Positions 1 through 10,279 of a stretch of DNA of 64,000 nucleotides are shown piece by piece. Where the stretch lies: positions 313,610,900-313,674,899 of the forward strand of contig NC_057813.1 of assembly GCF_018294505.1 (NCBI RefSeq), in the 5' to 3' direction. Position 1 is the stretch's first letter, and every line of letters begins with the position of its first letter. Under the pieces are notes generated by a model. It saw only the letters and a list, made by a program, of their open reading frames with translations, was not told the DNA's origin and made no database searches. This DNA comes from Triticum aestivum (lineage: Eukaryota; Streptophyta; Magnoliopsida; Poales; Poaceae). A program made the translations under genes and the position numbers.

Positions 1-8
1 GGGGGAGA
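1..8 (+). promoter_or_regulatory. Polypurine tract of a gypsy element cut by the window start
   Basis: The window opens with a G-run followed by AGA, directly before an LTR starting TGATACAGAGC. The same arrangement stands before the 3' LTR of element D at 63258-63267. This is the plus-strand priming site of a retroelement whose body lies left of the window. Confidence 0.7.
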
Positions 9-267
9 TGATACAGAGCATCCCTCAACTACCCACACCGACACTCCATCACCACCGCAAGCACCAAGAGGACCAATGACAAGAGCACGTGCACGCGCCA
101 TCGACAATGAGGTTGACTCTATCCTCTTCGAGTTTCGTTCGGTTTCACATGGGAATGAGATCCTCAAACCGAAGACCAACGCGAGGAAGCAAGGACGGAG
201 ACCCAAGTGTCCAAGGAGAAGAAGGAGGAAGAAGGCCACGGGAAGCACCAAGGAGAAGGGCCCCTAG
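1..267 (+). CDS. C-terminal tail of a gypsy polyprotein (5' partial), mostly LTR-encoded
   Basis: Frame 1 is open from the first base to a TAG at 265-267. It begins GGDDTEHP and contains PMTRARARA. The same block occurs after the polypurine tract of element D (DDAEHP...PMTRARARA), and a related one ([10 protein letters not shown]) ends the intact polyprotein of element A. I therefore read it as the tail of a pol frame that crosses from the internal region into the 3' LTR. After the motif the peptide is Lys/Arg-rich (about residues 57-85), with no recognised catalytic residue. The function of the tail is unknown. The remaining pol lies outside the window. Confidence 0.55.
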   Translation, partial: GGDDTEHPSTTHTDTPSPPQAPRGPMTRARARAIDNEVDSILFEFRSVSHGNEILKPKTNARKQGRRPKCPRRRRRKKATGSTKEKGP

Positions 268-1050
268 ACCCTCCGGCCCGGCCCCCTGCCCCAGGGGGCC
301 CGGGCATTCGGTTGTGCCCAGGACCGTCCCCCTGGCCACCCCGGGTGCCCGGCTGAAACCTGGGCCACGCCCCAGCCTACCCCGGGTGCCCGTGTCCTCA
401 ACCCTAGGTGCCCAGCCTCCCGCTCGCCAGCTCCCAGCCGCCCCTCTGGGTGCCCGGGACTTGGGCCCCCGGGTGCCCGACCCTTCCTAGCCGGCTCACT
501 AGACAGCCTGGGTGCCCGGCCTCTTTGCCTCGGGTGCCCGGCCGAACCTGGGAGCAAGTCCCCTATCGGTCCGGGTGCCCGGCCGGTCCCTCCCTGGGTG
601 CCCAGACCCTTCCTCCGTGGCTATGTTTTTTGGGTAACTTTTTGGTCCTTTGTACCCCTCTTTCCCCAAGTTTCGTCCCTAGCCTTTATTTACTCTTAAC
701 CTAGCTCATTTGGAAGGTTTGCAAAGTATTAGATAAAACATTGTGAACTTTGCTCCTTGTATCCCCTCCTCTTTGGAGATCAAGCCCCCACCTAGGGTAG
801 AATCCTTTGGATTGTCAAGGCCTCCTCTTGGAGAAGATCATCATCAAGACCTCACCTAGTGGGAAGAACTTACCTAGTGCTATTCTCCTTGAATTGTTCA
901 TGTAATCTTGTGGATCTCAAGTATGCTACTCTAGTGGATGTGATATTTGGGTTTGTTTGAGTGTTTTGTTCCTTGTGTTCTTGAGTGTTCTTCCTCCTTT
1001 TCCCCCCTCCAAGTGTGAAAAGATCCCCTCTAGGGTTTGACCCTACAACA
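9..1050 (+). repeat. 3' LTR of a gypsy element related to D
   Basis: The LTR begins TGATACAGAGCATCCC (D's begins TGATGCGGAGCATCCC) and ends near CCCTACAACA, matching D's LTR end (CCACCCTACA). At 1051 the sequence becomes the internal region of another gypsy family, seen again near 51.9 kb. The element therefore sits inside that host. Its other LTR and TSD partner are left of the window. The centre holds an array of short palindromes. The right end is uncertain by about 3 bp. Confidence 0.7.
341..605 (+). repeat. Array of nine CCGGG-TG-CCCGG hyphenated palindromes
   Basis: Nine 12-bp copies start at 341, 382, 404, 445, 469, 508, 530, 571 and 594. The core GGTGCCC is in all nine. The commonest form is CCGGGTGCCCGG, five-base arms around TG. 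The last copy is CTGGGTGCCCAG, where both arms changed and remain complementary. Spacing alternates about 41 and 22-24 bp, giving a roughly 63-bp dimer period. The DNA is very GC-rich and lies upstream of the LTR's 3' third. A similar array with different arms is present in D's LTRs. Confidence 0.85.
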
Positions 1051-1122
1051 CAAGAGCTCAAGCTTGGGGATGCCCAAGGCACCCCAAGTAAATATTCAAG
1101 GAGACTCAAGCGTCTAAGCTTA

Positions 1123-1144
1123 GGGATGCCTCGGAAGGCATCCC
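1123..1144 (+). other. Conserved stem-loop in the B-type internal region
   Basis: GGGATGCC (1123-1130) and GGCATCCC (1137-1144) are perfect inverted arms around a TCGGAA loop. The equivalent in element B (51968-51991) has a 9-bp stem and CCGGAA loop. Element E carries a decayed version near 5277-5300. It lies downstream of the gag-like frame, so it would be in the 3' part of the element's RNA. Confidence 0.6.
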
Positions 1145-1298
1145 ATCTTTCTTCAACAAGTATCGGTATGTTTTCGAATTCGTTTCGTTCATGTGATATG
1201 TGCAAATCTTGGAGCGTCTTTTGTGTTTATTTTTCACTTTGCTTTTATGCACCATGTTGGTATGAGATACTCCATGGTTGATTTATAGAATGCTCATT

Positions 1299-1493
1299 GC
1301 ACTTCACTTATATCTTTTGAGTATGGCTTTATAGAATGCTTCATGTGCTTCACTTATATCATTTGAAGTGTGGATTGCCTGTTTCTCTTCACATAGAAAA
1401 CCGATGTTCGTAGAATGCTCTTTTGCTTCACTTATATTTGTTAGAGCATGATATTTTGTAGAAAGAATTAAACTCTCATGCTTCACTTATATC
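1299..1493 (+). repeat. Four dispersed copies of TGCTTCACTTATATC
   Basis: Near-identical 15-mers lie at about 1300-1314, 1346-1360, 1424-1438 and 1479-1493, at irregular spacing. The motif recurs three times in element B (52160-52300) and three times in reverse complement in element E (4975-5100). It is characteristic of these internal regions. Function is unknown. Confidence 0.75.
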
Positions 1494-2434
1494 TATTTAG
1501 AGAGTCAATAGGAATTGGTCAATTTCATGGTTAGTCATAAAATCCTACATAAAACTTATGGATCACTGAATATGATATGTTTGATTCCTTGCAATAGTTT
1601 TGCAATATAGAGATGGTAAATATGTGGGAAGTACTAGTAAATGGTTGTGGTTAAGTAAGAATATTGGTGTTAAGGTTTGTGATTCCCGAAGAATGCACGT
1701 ATAGTCTCTCGTTATTCTATGAAAGTTGGAGTGCAATTTATCCATGATTGTCTTCCTTATGAGTGGCGGTCGGGGACGAGCGATGGTCTTTTCCTACCAA
1801 TATATCCCCCTAGGGGCATGCGTAGTAGTACTTTTCTTCGAGGGCTAATAAAATTTTGCAATAAGTATATGAGTTCTTTATGACTAATGTGAGTCCATGG
1901 ATTATACGCACTCTTACAATTCCACAATTTGCTAGCCTCTACGGTACCGTGCATTGCCCTTTCTCACCTCGAGACATGGTGCAAACTTCGCCGGTGCATC
2001 CAAACCCCGTGATATGATACGCTCTATCACACATAAGCCTTATTATATCTTCCTCAAAATAGCCACCATACCTACCTATTATGGCCTTTCCATGTCCATT
2101 CCGAGATATATTGCCATGCAACTTCCACCGCTTCCTTTTGATGACTTGAGCATTCATTGTCATATTGCTTTGCATGATCATATAGCTGACATAGTAGTTG
2201 TGGCTCAGCCACCGTGCATCATTTTTATACATGTTACCCTAGATCATCTGTCGGAGGCATTCATATAGAGTCATATTTTGTTATAGGTATCGAGTTGTAA
2301 TTTTTATTTCTATTGAGTTATAAGTAAATAGAAGTGTGATGATCATCATTTTTAGAGCACTGCCCCAGTGAGGAAAGGATGATGGAGACTATGATTCCCC
2401 CATAAGTCGGGATGAGACTGTGAACATTGAGGGG

Positions 2435-2506
2435 AAGAAAGAAAGAAAAAAAGAAAGGAAAAAAGAAAGGAAAAAAGAAAGAAAAAAGAAAAAATAATAA
2501 GAGAGA
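2435..2506 (+). repeat. Purine-only low-complexity tract (GAAA-type)
   Basis: About 70 bases are almost entirely A and G, with repeated GAAAGAAA and GGAAAAA units. The equivalent place in element B (53215-53250) is also A-rich. Confidence 0.85.
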
Positions 2507-2565
2507 GAAGGGGCATTGTTAGTATCCTTTACCACACTTGTTCTTCCAAGTAGCACCATGTTTTT

Positions 2566-3865
2566 ACGTGATGCAACTCCACGGAGAATTATTTTGGAAT
2601 ATTTGTGATTTTTGGGAGTTGGAATCACCGCAAACGGAGGCCCACACGGACCACGATACACCAGGGCGTGCCCAAGGCCCTGGCGCATGGTGGTGGGTTG
2701 TGCTCACCTCGTACGTCGGTTGGAGCTCTACTTTGGGCGCAAGGAAGCTTATATCCGGAAAAAAAATCATGTAAAAAGATCAGCGCAATCGGAGTTACGG
2801 ATCTCCGGGAATATAAAAAACGGTTTTTGGCCAGATCTGGGGAACGCGAAACAGAAGAGAATAGAGAGGGAGATCCAATCTCGGAGGGGCTCCTGCCCCT
2901 CCGCCGCCATGGAGGCCATGGACCAGAGGGGGAACCTCCTCCCATCTAGGGGGGAGGCCAAGGAAGAAGAAGAAGGTGGGGGCTCTCTCCCCCTCTCTCC
3001 CGGTGGCGCCGGAGTGCTGCCGGGGCTAGGATGGTGACGGCGATCTACATCAACAACCTTTCTATCGTCAACACCAACTTTCTCCTCCTCTATGCTGCGG
3101 TGTAACACCTCTCCCCCCCACTATAATCTCTACTTAAACATGGTGCTCAACTCCATATATTATTTCCCAATGATCTATGGTTATCCTATGATGTTTGAGT
3201 AGATCCGTTTTGTCCTATGGGTTAATCGTGATCTTGGTTGGTATGATTGTATATTTTATTTATGGTGCTGACCTACGGTGCCCTCCGTCTCGCTCAAATG
3301 TGAGGGGCTCCCGCTGTAGGGTGTTGCAATATGTTCATGGTTCGCTTATGGTGGGTTGCGAGAGTGACAGAAACTTAAACCCGAGTAGGTGGGGTATGAC
3401 GTATGGGAGTAAAGAGGACTTGATACTTAATGCTATGGTTCGGTTTCACGACCTTAATGAACTTTAGTAGTTGTGGATGCTTTCTAGAGTTCCAACCATA
3501 AGTGCATATGATCCAAGTAGAGAAAGCAAAGATCATGCCTCTCCCTCATATAAAATTACAAGAATAATTACCGGTACTTGTTATCGATTGCCTAGGGACA
3601 AATGACTTTCTTGTTGACAAAAGCTATCTACTTTTATTACCTTGAAATTTATTATTAGTTTTATTCTTGCAAAGTACTCGTAGTTTTATTCTCGCAAATT
3701 AGTTTCATACTTGTTTTAGGTAAAGCGTATCAAGCGTGCGTAGAGTTGTATTCGTGGTCGATAGAACTTGAGGGAATATTTGTTCTACTTTAGCTCCTTG
3801 TTGGGTTCGACACTCTTGCTTATCGAAAGGGGCTACAATATATCCACTATACTTGTGGGTTATCA
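2566..3865 (+). repeat. 5'-truncated gypsy LTR
   Basis: The segment ends TTGTGGGTTATCA, an LTR terminus typical of Triticeae gypsy families whose LTRs start TGATACGTCTCC. The start is missing through the deletion at about 2566. Frames seen inside (for example 3195-3467) have no protein support. The next base, 3866, begins the LTR of element E with no intervening DNA. Confidence 0.6.
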
Positions 3866-4398
3866 TGATGTCTACTACGCAACCTTCTTCTTGTAGGCGT
3901 TGTTGGGCCTCCAAGTGCAGAGGTTTGTAGGACAGTAGCAAATTTCCCTCAAGTGGATGACCTAAGGTTTATAAATCCGTGGGAGGCGTAGGATGAACAT
4001 GGTCTCTCTCAAACAACCCTGCAACCAAATAACAAACAGTCTCTTGTGTCCCCAACACACCCAATACAATGGTAAATTGTATAGGTGCACTAGTTCGGCG
4101 AAGAGATGGTGATACAAGTGCAATATGGATGGTAGATATATGTTTTTAATCTGAAAATATAAAAACAGCAAGGTAGCAAGTGGTAAAACTGAGCGTACAT
4201 GATATTGCAATGCTTGGAAACAAGGCCTAGGGTTCATACTTTCACTAGTGCAAGTTCTCTCAATAATAATAACATAATTGGATCATATAACTATCCCTCA
4301 ACATGCAAAAAAGAGTCACTCCAAAGTCACTAATAGCGGAGAACAAACGAAGAGATTATTGTAGGGTATGAAACCACCTCAAAGTTATTCTTTCCGAT
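3866..4398 (-). repeat. Partial 3' LTR of element E
   Basis: TGATGTCTACTACGCAACC at 3866 matches the start of the 7079 repeat closely for about 530 bp, then stops at about 4398 in the middle of the LTR. The first two thirds of this LTR (in element orientation) are missing. Confidence 0.8.
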
Positions 4399-5912
4399 TG
4401 GCTATGGAAATGGCATAATAGGTAGGTATGGTGGTTGTTTTGAGGAAGGTATATGGTACGTGTATGGTATCGGCGAAAGTTGCGCGACACAAGACAGGCT
4501 AGCAATGATGGAAGGGTGAGAGTGCACATAATCCATGGACTCAACATTAGTCATAAAGAACTCACATACTTATTGCAAAAATCTCTTAGTTATCGAAACG
4601 AAGTACTACGTGCATGCTCCTAGGGGGATAGTTTGGTAGGAAAAGACCATCGCTCATCCCCAACCGCCACTCATAGGGAAGACAATAAATAAATAAATCA
4701 TGCTCCAACTTCATCACATAACGGTTCACCATACGTGCATGCTACGGGAATCACCTACTTTAACACAAGTATTTCTCAAATTCACAATTACTCCACTAGC
4801 ATGACTCTAATATTACCATTCTCATATCTCAAAACAATCATAAGGAATGAAACTTCTCTTAGTATTCAATGCACTTTATATGAAAGTTTATATTATATCC
4901 TTCTTGGATGCCCACCATATTAGGACTAAATTCATAACCAAATACAATTACCATGATGTTTAAGACTCTCAAAATAATATAAGTGAAGCATGAGAGTTCA
5001 TCTATTTCTTCAAAATAAAACTACCGTCGTGCTCTAAAAAGATATAAGTGAAGCACTAGAGCAAACGACAAACTACTCAAAAAGACATAAGTGAAGATAA
5101 ATGAGTAGTCGAATAATTATGTAACTATGTGAAGACTCTCTAACATTTAAGAATTTTAGATCTTGGGATATTATTCAAACAGCAAGCAAAAAAGTGACGC
5201 TCCAAGCAAAACACATATCATGTGGTGAATAAAAATATAGCTCCAAGTAAAGTTACCGATGAATGAAGACGACAGAGGGGATGCCATCCGGGGCATACCC
5301 AAGCTTAGGCTCTTGGTTGTCCTTGAATATTACCTTGGGGCACCTTGGGCATCCCCAATCTTAGGCTCTTGCCACTCCTTATTCCATAGTCCATCGAATC
5401 TTTACCCAAAACTTGAAAACTTCACAACACAAAACTCAACAGAAAACTCGTAAGCTCCGTTAGTATAAGAAAATAAACCACCACTTTTGGTACTGTTGTG
5501 AACTCATTCTAAATTTATAATGGTGTAATATCTACTTTATTCAGACTTCTCTATCGTTCATACCCTCCGATACTACTCATAGGTTCATCAAAATAAGCAA
5601 ACAACACATAGAAAACAGAATCTATCAAAAATAGAACAGTTTGTAGCTTCGAAAATTCTGAAATAAATTGGTGCACATGAGGAATTTGTCTATTAACCTT
5701 TGTCAAAAAGAATCAACTTAAAATCACTCTTCTATAAAAAATGACAGCTAATATCGTGAGCGCAAAGTTTCTGTTTTTACAGCAAGATCACATTAACTTT
5801 CACCCAAGTCTTCCCGAAGGTTCTACTTGGCACTTTATTGAAACAGAAGCTATAAAACATGATTAATACAGTATCTTAATCATGTGGACACACAAAAATA
5901 GTAGGGTTAAAT

Positions 5913-5930
5913 GTTGGGTTGTCTCCCAAC
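5913..5930 (-). other. Stem-loop just downstream of the gag-like frame
   Basis: GTTGGG (5913-5918) and CCCAAC (5925-5930) form a 6-bp perfect stem. Element B has the same feature at 51297-51314, just after its own, different gag-like stop codon, with a G.U pair permitted in RNA. This indicates a shared cis element rather than coding conservation. Confidence 0.55.
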
Positions 5931-5952
5931 AAGCACTTTTCTTTAATGCCTT

Positions 5953-6769
5953 TTAGCTAGGCATGATGATTTCAATGATGCTCGCATGAAAGATATAGAA
6001 TTGAAACACAAAGAGAGCATCATGAAGAATATTACTAGCACATTTAAGTCTAACCCACTTCCTATGGCTAGGGATTTTGTGAGCAAACAACTTATGGGAA
6101 CAATAATCAACTACCATAGGAATGCAAAACAAGCATAGATTCAAGATTTTCAACACATAGAGAGGAAACTTGATATTATTGCAATTCCTACAAGCATATA
6201 TTCCTCCCTCATAATATTTTTCAGTAGCATCATGAATGAATTCAACAATATAACCATCGCATAAAGCACCCTTTTCATGATCTACAAGCATATGATTTTC
6301 ATTACTCTCCACATAAGCAAATTTCTTCTCATGAATAATAGTGGGAGCAAACTCAACAAAATAACTATCGTGTGAGGCATAATCCAATGGAAATTTAAAA
6401 ATCAAGATGACAAGTTTCATTTTTATCATTACTATTTATAGCATACATGTCATCACAATAATTATCATAGATAGCAACTTTGTTCTCATACTCAATTGGA
6501 ACCTCTTCTGAAATAGTGGATTCATCACTAAATAAAGTCATGACCTCTCCAAATCCACTTTCATAATTATCACAACAAGATTCAACACCCTCCAAAATAG
6601 TGGGATCATTACTTCCTAAAGTTGACACTCCTCCAAACCCACTTTCATCAATATAATCATCATAAATAGGAGGCATGCTATCATCATAATAAATTTGATC
6701 ATCAAAACTTGGGGGACTAAAAATATCATCTTCATCAAACATAGCATCCCCAAGCTTGTGCCTTTGCAT
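5953..6769 (-). pseudogene. Frameshifted gag-like ORF of element E
   Basis: Two overlapping minus-strand frames (6769-6395 and 6429-5953) read as one acidic then Cys/His-containing protein split by a frameshift near 6410-6430. The first part has repeated acidic blocks (FDDQIYYDD, ESGFGGV, ESGFGEV). The second has FVEFAPTII, VEFIHDATE and a late CLFCIP-type segment. There is no zinc knuckle, protease or reverse transcriptase, so the element is non-autonomous. I do not recognise a named domain. The protein is unlike the 277-residue ORF of element B although the flanking non-coding sequence is shared. Confidence 0.55.
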
Positions 6770-7051
6770 ATCATAGCATCAGGGATATTCGAGGAATTCA
6801 TACTAGCAACATTGCAATCATGCTCATCATACAAAGATTTAGTGCCAAACATTTTAATGCATTCTTCTTCTTACACTTTGGCACAATTATCGGAATCCTT
6901 ATTTTCACGAAAGACATTAAAAAGATGAAGCATATGAGGCACCCTCAATTCCATTTTTTGTAGTTTTCTTTTATAGAATAAACTAGTGATAAAACAAGAA
7001 ACAAAAAGTTTCGATTGCAAGATCTAAAGATATACCTTCAAGCACTAACCT

Positions 7052-7068
7052 CCCCGGTAACGGCGCCA
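7052..7068 (-). promoter_or_regulatory. tRNA-Asp-type primer binding site of element E
   Basis: Read on the minus strand, TGGCGCCGTTACCGGGG lies just after the 5' LTR end (7079). It is complementary to the 3' end of plant tRNA-Asp. Element B has the near-identical TGGCGCCGTTGCCGAGG at 38851. Confidence 0.8.
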
Positions 7069-7078
7069 GAAAAGAGCT

Positions 7079-8705
7079 TGATGTCTACTATGCAACCTTC
7101 TTCTTGTAGACGTTGTTGGGCCTCCAAGTGCAGAGGTTTGTAGGACAGTGGCAAATTTACCTCAAGTGGATGACCTACGGTTTATCAATCCGTGGGAGGC
7201 GTAGGATGAATATGGTCTCTCTCAAACAACCCTGCAACCAAATAAGAAAGTGTCTCTTGTGTCCCCAACACACCCAATACAATTGTAAATTGTACAGGTG
7301 CACTAGTTCGGTGAAGAGATGGTGATACAAGTGCAATATGGATGGTAGATATAGGTTTTTGTTATCTGAAAATATAAAAAAGCAAGGTAGCAAGTGGTAA
7401 AAGTGAGCGTAAACGCTATTGCAATGCTTGGAAACAAGGCCTAGGGTTCATACTTTCACTAGTACAAGTTCTCTCAACAATAATAACATAATTGGATCAT
7501 ATAACTATCCCTCAACTTGCAACAAAGAGTCACTCCAAATTCACTAATAGCGGAGAACAAACGAAGAGATTATTGTAGGGTACGAAACCACCTCAGAGTT
7601 ATTCCTTCTGATCAATCCATTGGGCTATTCCTATAAGTGCCACAAACAGCCCTAGAGTTCGTAGTAAAATAACACATTAAGACACATATCAACCAAAACC
7701 CTAATGTCACCTAGATACTCCAATGTCACCTCAAGTATCTGTGGGTATGATTATACGATATGCATCACACAATCTCAGATTCATCTATTCAACCAACACA
7801 AAGAACTTCATAGAGTGCCCCAAAGTTTCTACCACGGAGTCAAGACGAAAATGTGTGCCAACCCCTATGAATAGATTCCCAAGGTCACGGAACCCGCAGG
7901 TTGATCACGAAAACATACATCAAGTGGATCAATAGAATGCCCCATTGTCACCACGGGTATCCCACGCAAGACATACATCAAGTGTTCTCAAATCCTTAAA
8001 TACTGAATCCGATAAGATAACCTCAAAGGGAAAACTCAATTCATTACAAGAAAGTAGAGGGGGAGAAACATCATAATATCCAAATATAATAGCAAAGCTC
8101 GCGGTACATCAAGATCGTGCCAAATCAAGAACACGAGAGAGAGAGAGAGAGAGAGAGATCAAACACATAGCTACTGGTACATACCCTCAGCCCCGAGGGT
8201 GTACTACTCCCTCCTCGTCATGGAGAGCGCCGAGATGATGAAGATGGCCACCGGTGATGGATCCCCCCTCCGACAGGGTGCCAGAATGGGGTCTAGATTG
8301 GTTTTTGGTGGCTACAGAGCCTTGCGGCGGCAGAACTCCTGATCTAGGTTTATTTCTGGGTGTTTCTATATTTATAGGAGAGGTTGGCGTTGAGAATAAG
8401 TTAGGGGGACCCACGGAGAGTCCACGAGGCACAGGGGCGCGCCCCACGAGGGGCACCCTCCACCCTTGTGGGGCCCATGGGCATCCCCTCCGTTAACTCT
8501 TTGTTCCAGTATTTTTTATATTTTCCAGAAAAAATCTCCATTGTTCGAGAACTTTTATTTATGCACAAAAACAACACCATGGTAGTTCTGCTGAAAACAA
8601 CGTCAATCTGGGTTAGTTCTAACAAAATCATACCAAAATCATGTAGAAATATTATAAACATGGCATGAATACATAAAAAATTATAGATACGTTGGAGACG
8701 TATCA
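7079..8705 (-). repeat. 5' LTR of element E (1627 bp)
   Basis: On the plus strand it runs from TGATGTCTACTATG to GGAGACGTATCA, so in element orientation it starts TGATACGTCTCC and ends CATCA. A TATAAATA-type box lies at about 8367-8376 on the minus strand, a plausible promoter. A (GA)n run is at 8134-8158. Frames in this LTR have no protein support. Confidence 0.85.
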
Positions 8706-9076
8706 GATGGGCGGACGGAGGAGGGTGTGGGGCTTCACGGGTTTTTGCAGCCTCAATGTACGAATGGGGCGGAGGGAATTGGAGGGGGGAGCCATGGCTT
8801 AGGGACGCTCTTCTCCAAAATGTGGGGTAAGTTATGAAAGTAGCCCCACCGATTTGAACTAGGTGGTTCTTTCAGTTCAGGGGTATCATGGGAATTTCAC
8901 GTGTCGTGATTTCGCAGGAGGTGGGAGTTTTCGCGCGCGTTGTAATTTTGGGATAGCAAGGCACGGGTTGAGATGGGGGGAATTTTAGGAGCACAACGAG
9001 ACAAAGATATATCTCCAAATTTCTGGATAACAAGGCGTGGGTTGAAATTTCCGGACAAGCCTAACGTGTATACTAT
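8706..9076. other. Intergenic, no gene seen
   Basis: Low-copy-looking sequence between element E and the MITE at 9077. GGGTTGAGATGGGGGG and a degenerate second copy of an AAGGCACGGGTTGA-like string hint at decayed repeats. No frame is convincing. Confidence 0.5.
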
Positions 9077-9297
9077 GGGTGTGTTTGGTTTGTTCCCAAG
9101 GTTGCCCCACCAAAGCATTGGCTAGCTATTTTTTTGGTTGCCCATGATTTGGACAACATTTGCAAGAAAAGTGAACTAGAGTTGGCTAGAGTTCATTGGC
9201 ATGCCAAAAAATTGGCAACCATCCAAACAAAGACCAATCTTTGGGTCATGACCAAAATTTTGGTAAGGTGCACTTTGGCCACAATCCAAACACACCC
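9077..9297 (+). mobile_element. 221-bp MITE with GGGTGTGTTTGG termini
   Basis: The left end GGGTGTGTTTGG and right end CCAAACACACCC are perfect inverted repeats over 12 bp and imperfect to about 26 bp. Three-base TAT flanks both sides, as expected for a 3-bp TSD of Tourist/Harbinger-type MITEs (usually TWA). An ORF starting inside it (9134-9784) is not supported. Confidence 0.8.
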
Positions 9298-9888
9298 TAT
9301 ATCAAATCAATTCGCACTTCCCTCGATGAAAAAAAAGAAATCAATTTGCACCACACAAGACAGTCTAGTCCCGTGTACTGTGCCAAATCAATTCGCACTA
9401 CAAATGCCATTTAAAACTTTGAATCCATGCTATGTTCAATTAAAATATTCCGCTACGTGTATAATGCATGCAACATGCTACTCAAATGAATGTTTTAGTG
9501 CATTCCAAACGTATATACTACCGCTTCAATATGAACTAAATTTGAATTTGTTTCTCTGTTTGAATAAGATCTACAATCATGTTGTTGTCAAGTTAAACCA
9601 TTTGAATTCATTTCTCTATTTTAATAAGGTCTACAATCATCATTATTGTCAAGTTAAACCATCATTTGTATATTATCTTCACAGCACACCACATGATTAC
9701 TATCGAGTTAGATATGAACTATGCATACTATATGAACTCGAACTTGATTTTTTGAATCCACTTTATGTTGATTTCAAATCATAGTACAATTCAAGCTCTA
9801 GCTAGATCTTCATAATCTAAACCATGTCTTATATGTATAATGTGTTTATCACATAATGTATGGTGCCCCGCCCCCTATGCCTACAAGT
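9298..9888. other. AT-rich intergenic, no gene seen
   Basis: It contains local duplications such as TTTGAAT(T/C)(T/C)..TTTCTCT followed by AAGATCTACAATCAT or AAGGTCTACAATCAT (about 9540-9660). An open frame crosses this AT-rich DNA but has no recognisable domain. Confidence 0.5.
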
Positions 9889-10110
9889 ATTTAGATGTGA
9901 GTTGCAAAAGCCACACATTATCTCAAATTCAAATAAAATGTGAGATTGTTCGATATATAGTATGGCTTAGGTTGTTTGATATTTAGTTGTGAGCTGCAAA
10001 CGCCACACATTATCACAAAGTCAAATAAAATGTGAGATTGTTCGATATATAGTATGGTTTAGATTGTTTGATATTTAGCTGTGAGTTGCAAACGGCATGC
10101 ATTATCACAT
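9889..10110 (+). repeat. 92-bp tandem repeat, about 2.4 copies
   Basis: Units begin ATTTAGATGTGAG at 9889, ATTTAGTTGTGAG at 9981 and ATTTAGCTGTGAG at 10073, exactly 92 bp apart. Each contains CACACATTAT and GTGAGATTGTTCGATATATAG. The third unit is partial. Unit identity is high, so the duplication looks fairly recent. Confidence 0.9.
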
Positions 10111-10279
10111 TATGGTATAACATGTCCAAAACCACACCACGCGTATCACCGCTATATTCATGCATGCATAGGTTTATAACACTATGATCTCTTATTCAAA
10201 TAGATGAATCCACTTTCATATCGAATTATGATCATTGTTAGTCTCTTACACCCACACAATCCTCTAACCTTTGTAGCTA

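Larger units (their letters stand above)
1051..3865 (+). mobile_element. 3' remnant of a non-autonomous gypsy element (element B relative)
   Basis: The segment contains the untranslated 3' half of a B-like internal region (compare 51890-53220) followed by the 3' part of its LTR, ending GTGGGTTATCA. The junction is near 2566, where the internal text around a CACCATGTT motif passes directly into mid-LTR sequence. The end of the internal region and the first part of the LTR are therefore deleted. There is no coding frame. It is interrupted at its left by the LTR at 9-1050. Confidence 0.65.
3866..8705 (-). mobile_element. Element E: deleted non-autonomous gypsy element
   Basis: On the minus strand the order is 5' LTR (8705-7079), tRNA-Asp primer site (7068-7052), a broken gag-like frame (6769-5953), an untranslated region, and a partial 3' LTR (4398-3866). 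The 3' LTR retains only its last 530 bp or so, so a deletion joined the internal region to mid-LTR. The untranslated part from 4399 to about 5950 is the reverse complement of the B-type region at 1051-2340. No matching TSD is found (TATCA left, GATGG right). Confidence 0.75.

Noticed and set aside
3195..3467. 90-codon frame in the truncated LTR
   Set aside because: It lies in LTR sequence and has no similarity to retroelement proteins.
9134..9784. 216-codon frame
   Set aside because: It starts inside a MITE, continues through AT-rich DNA and has no domain.
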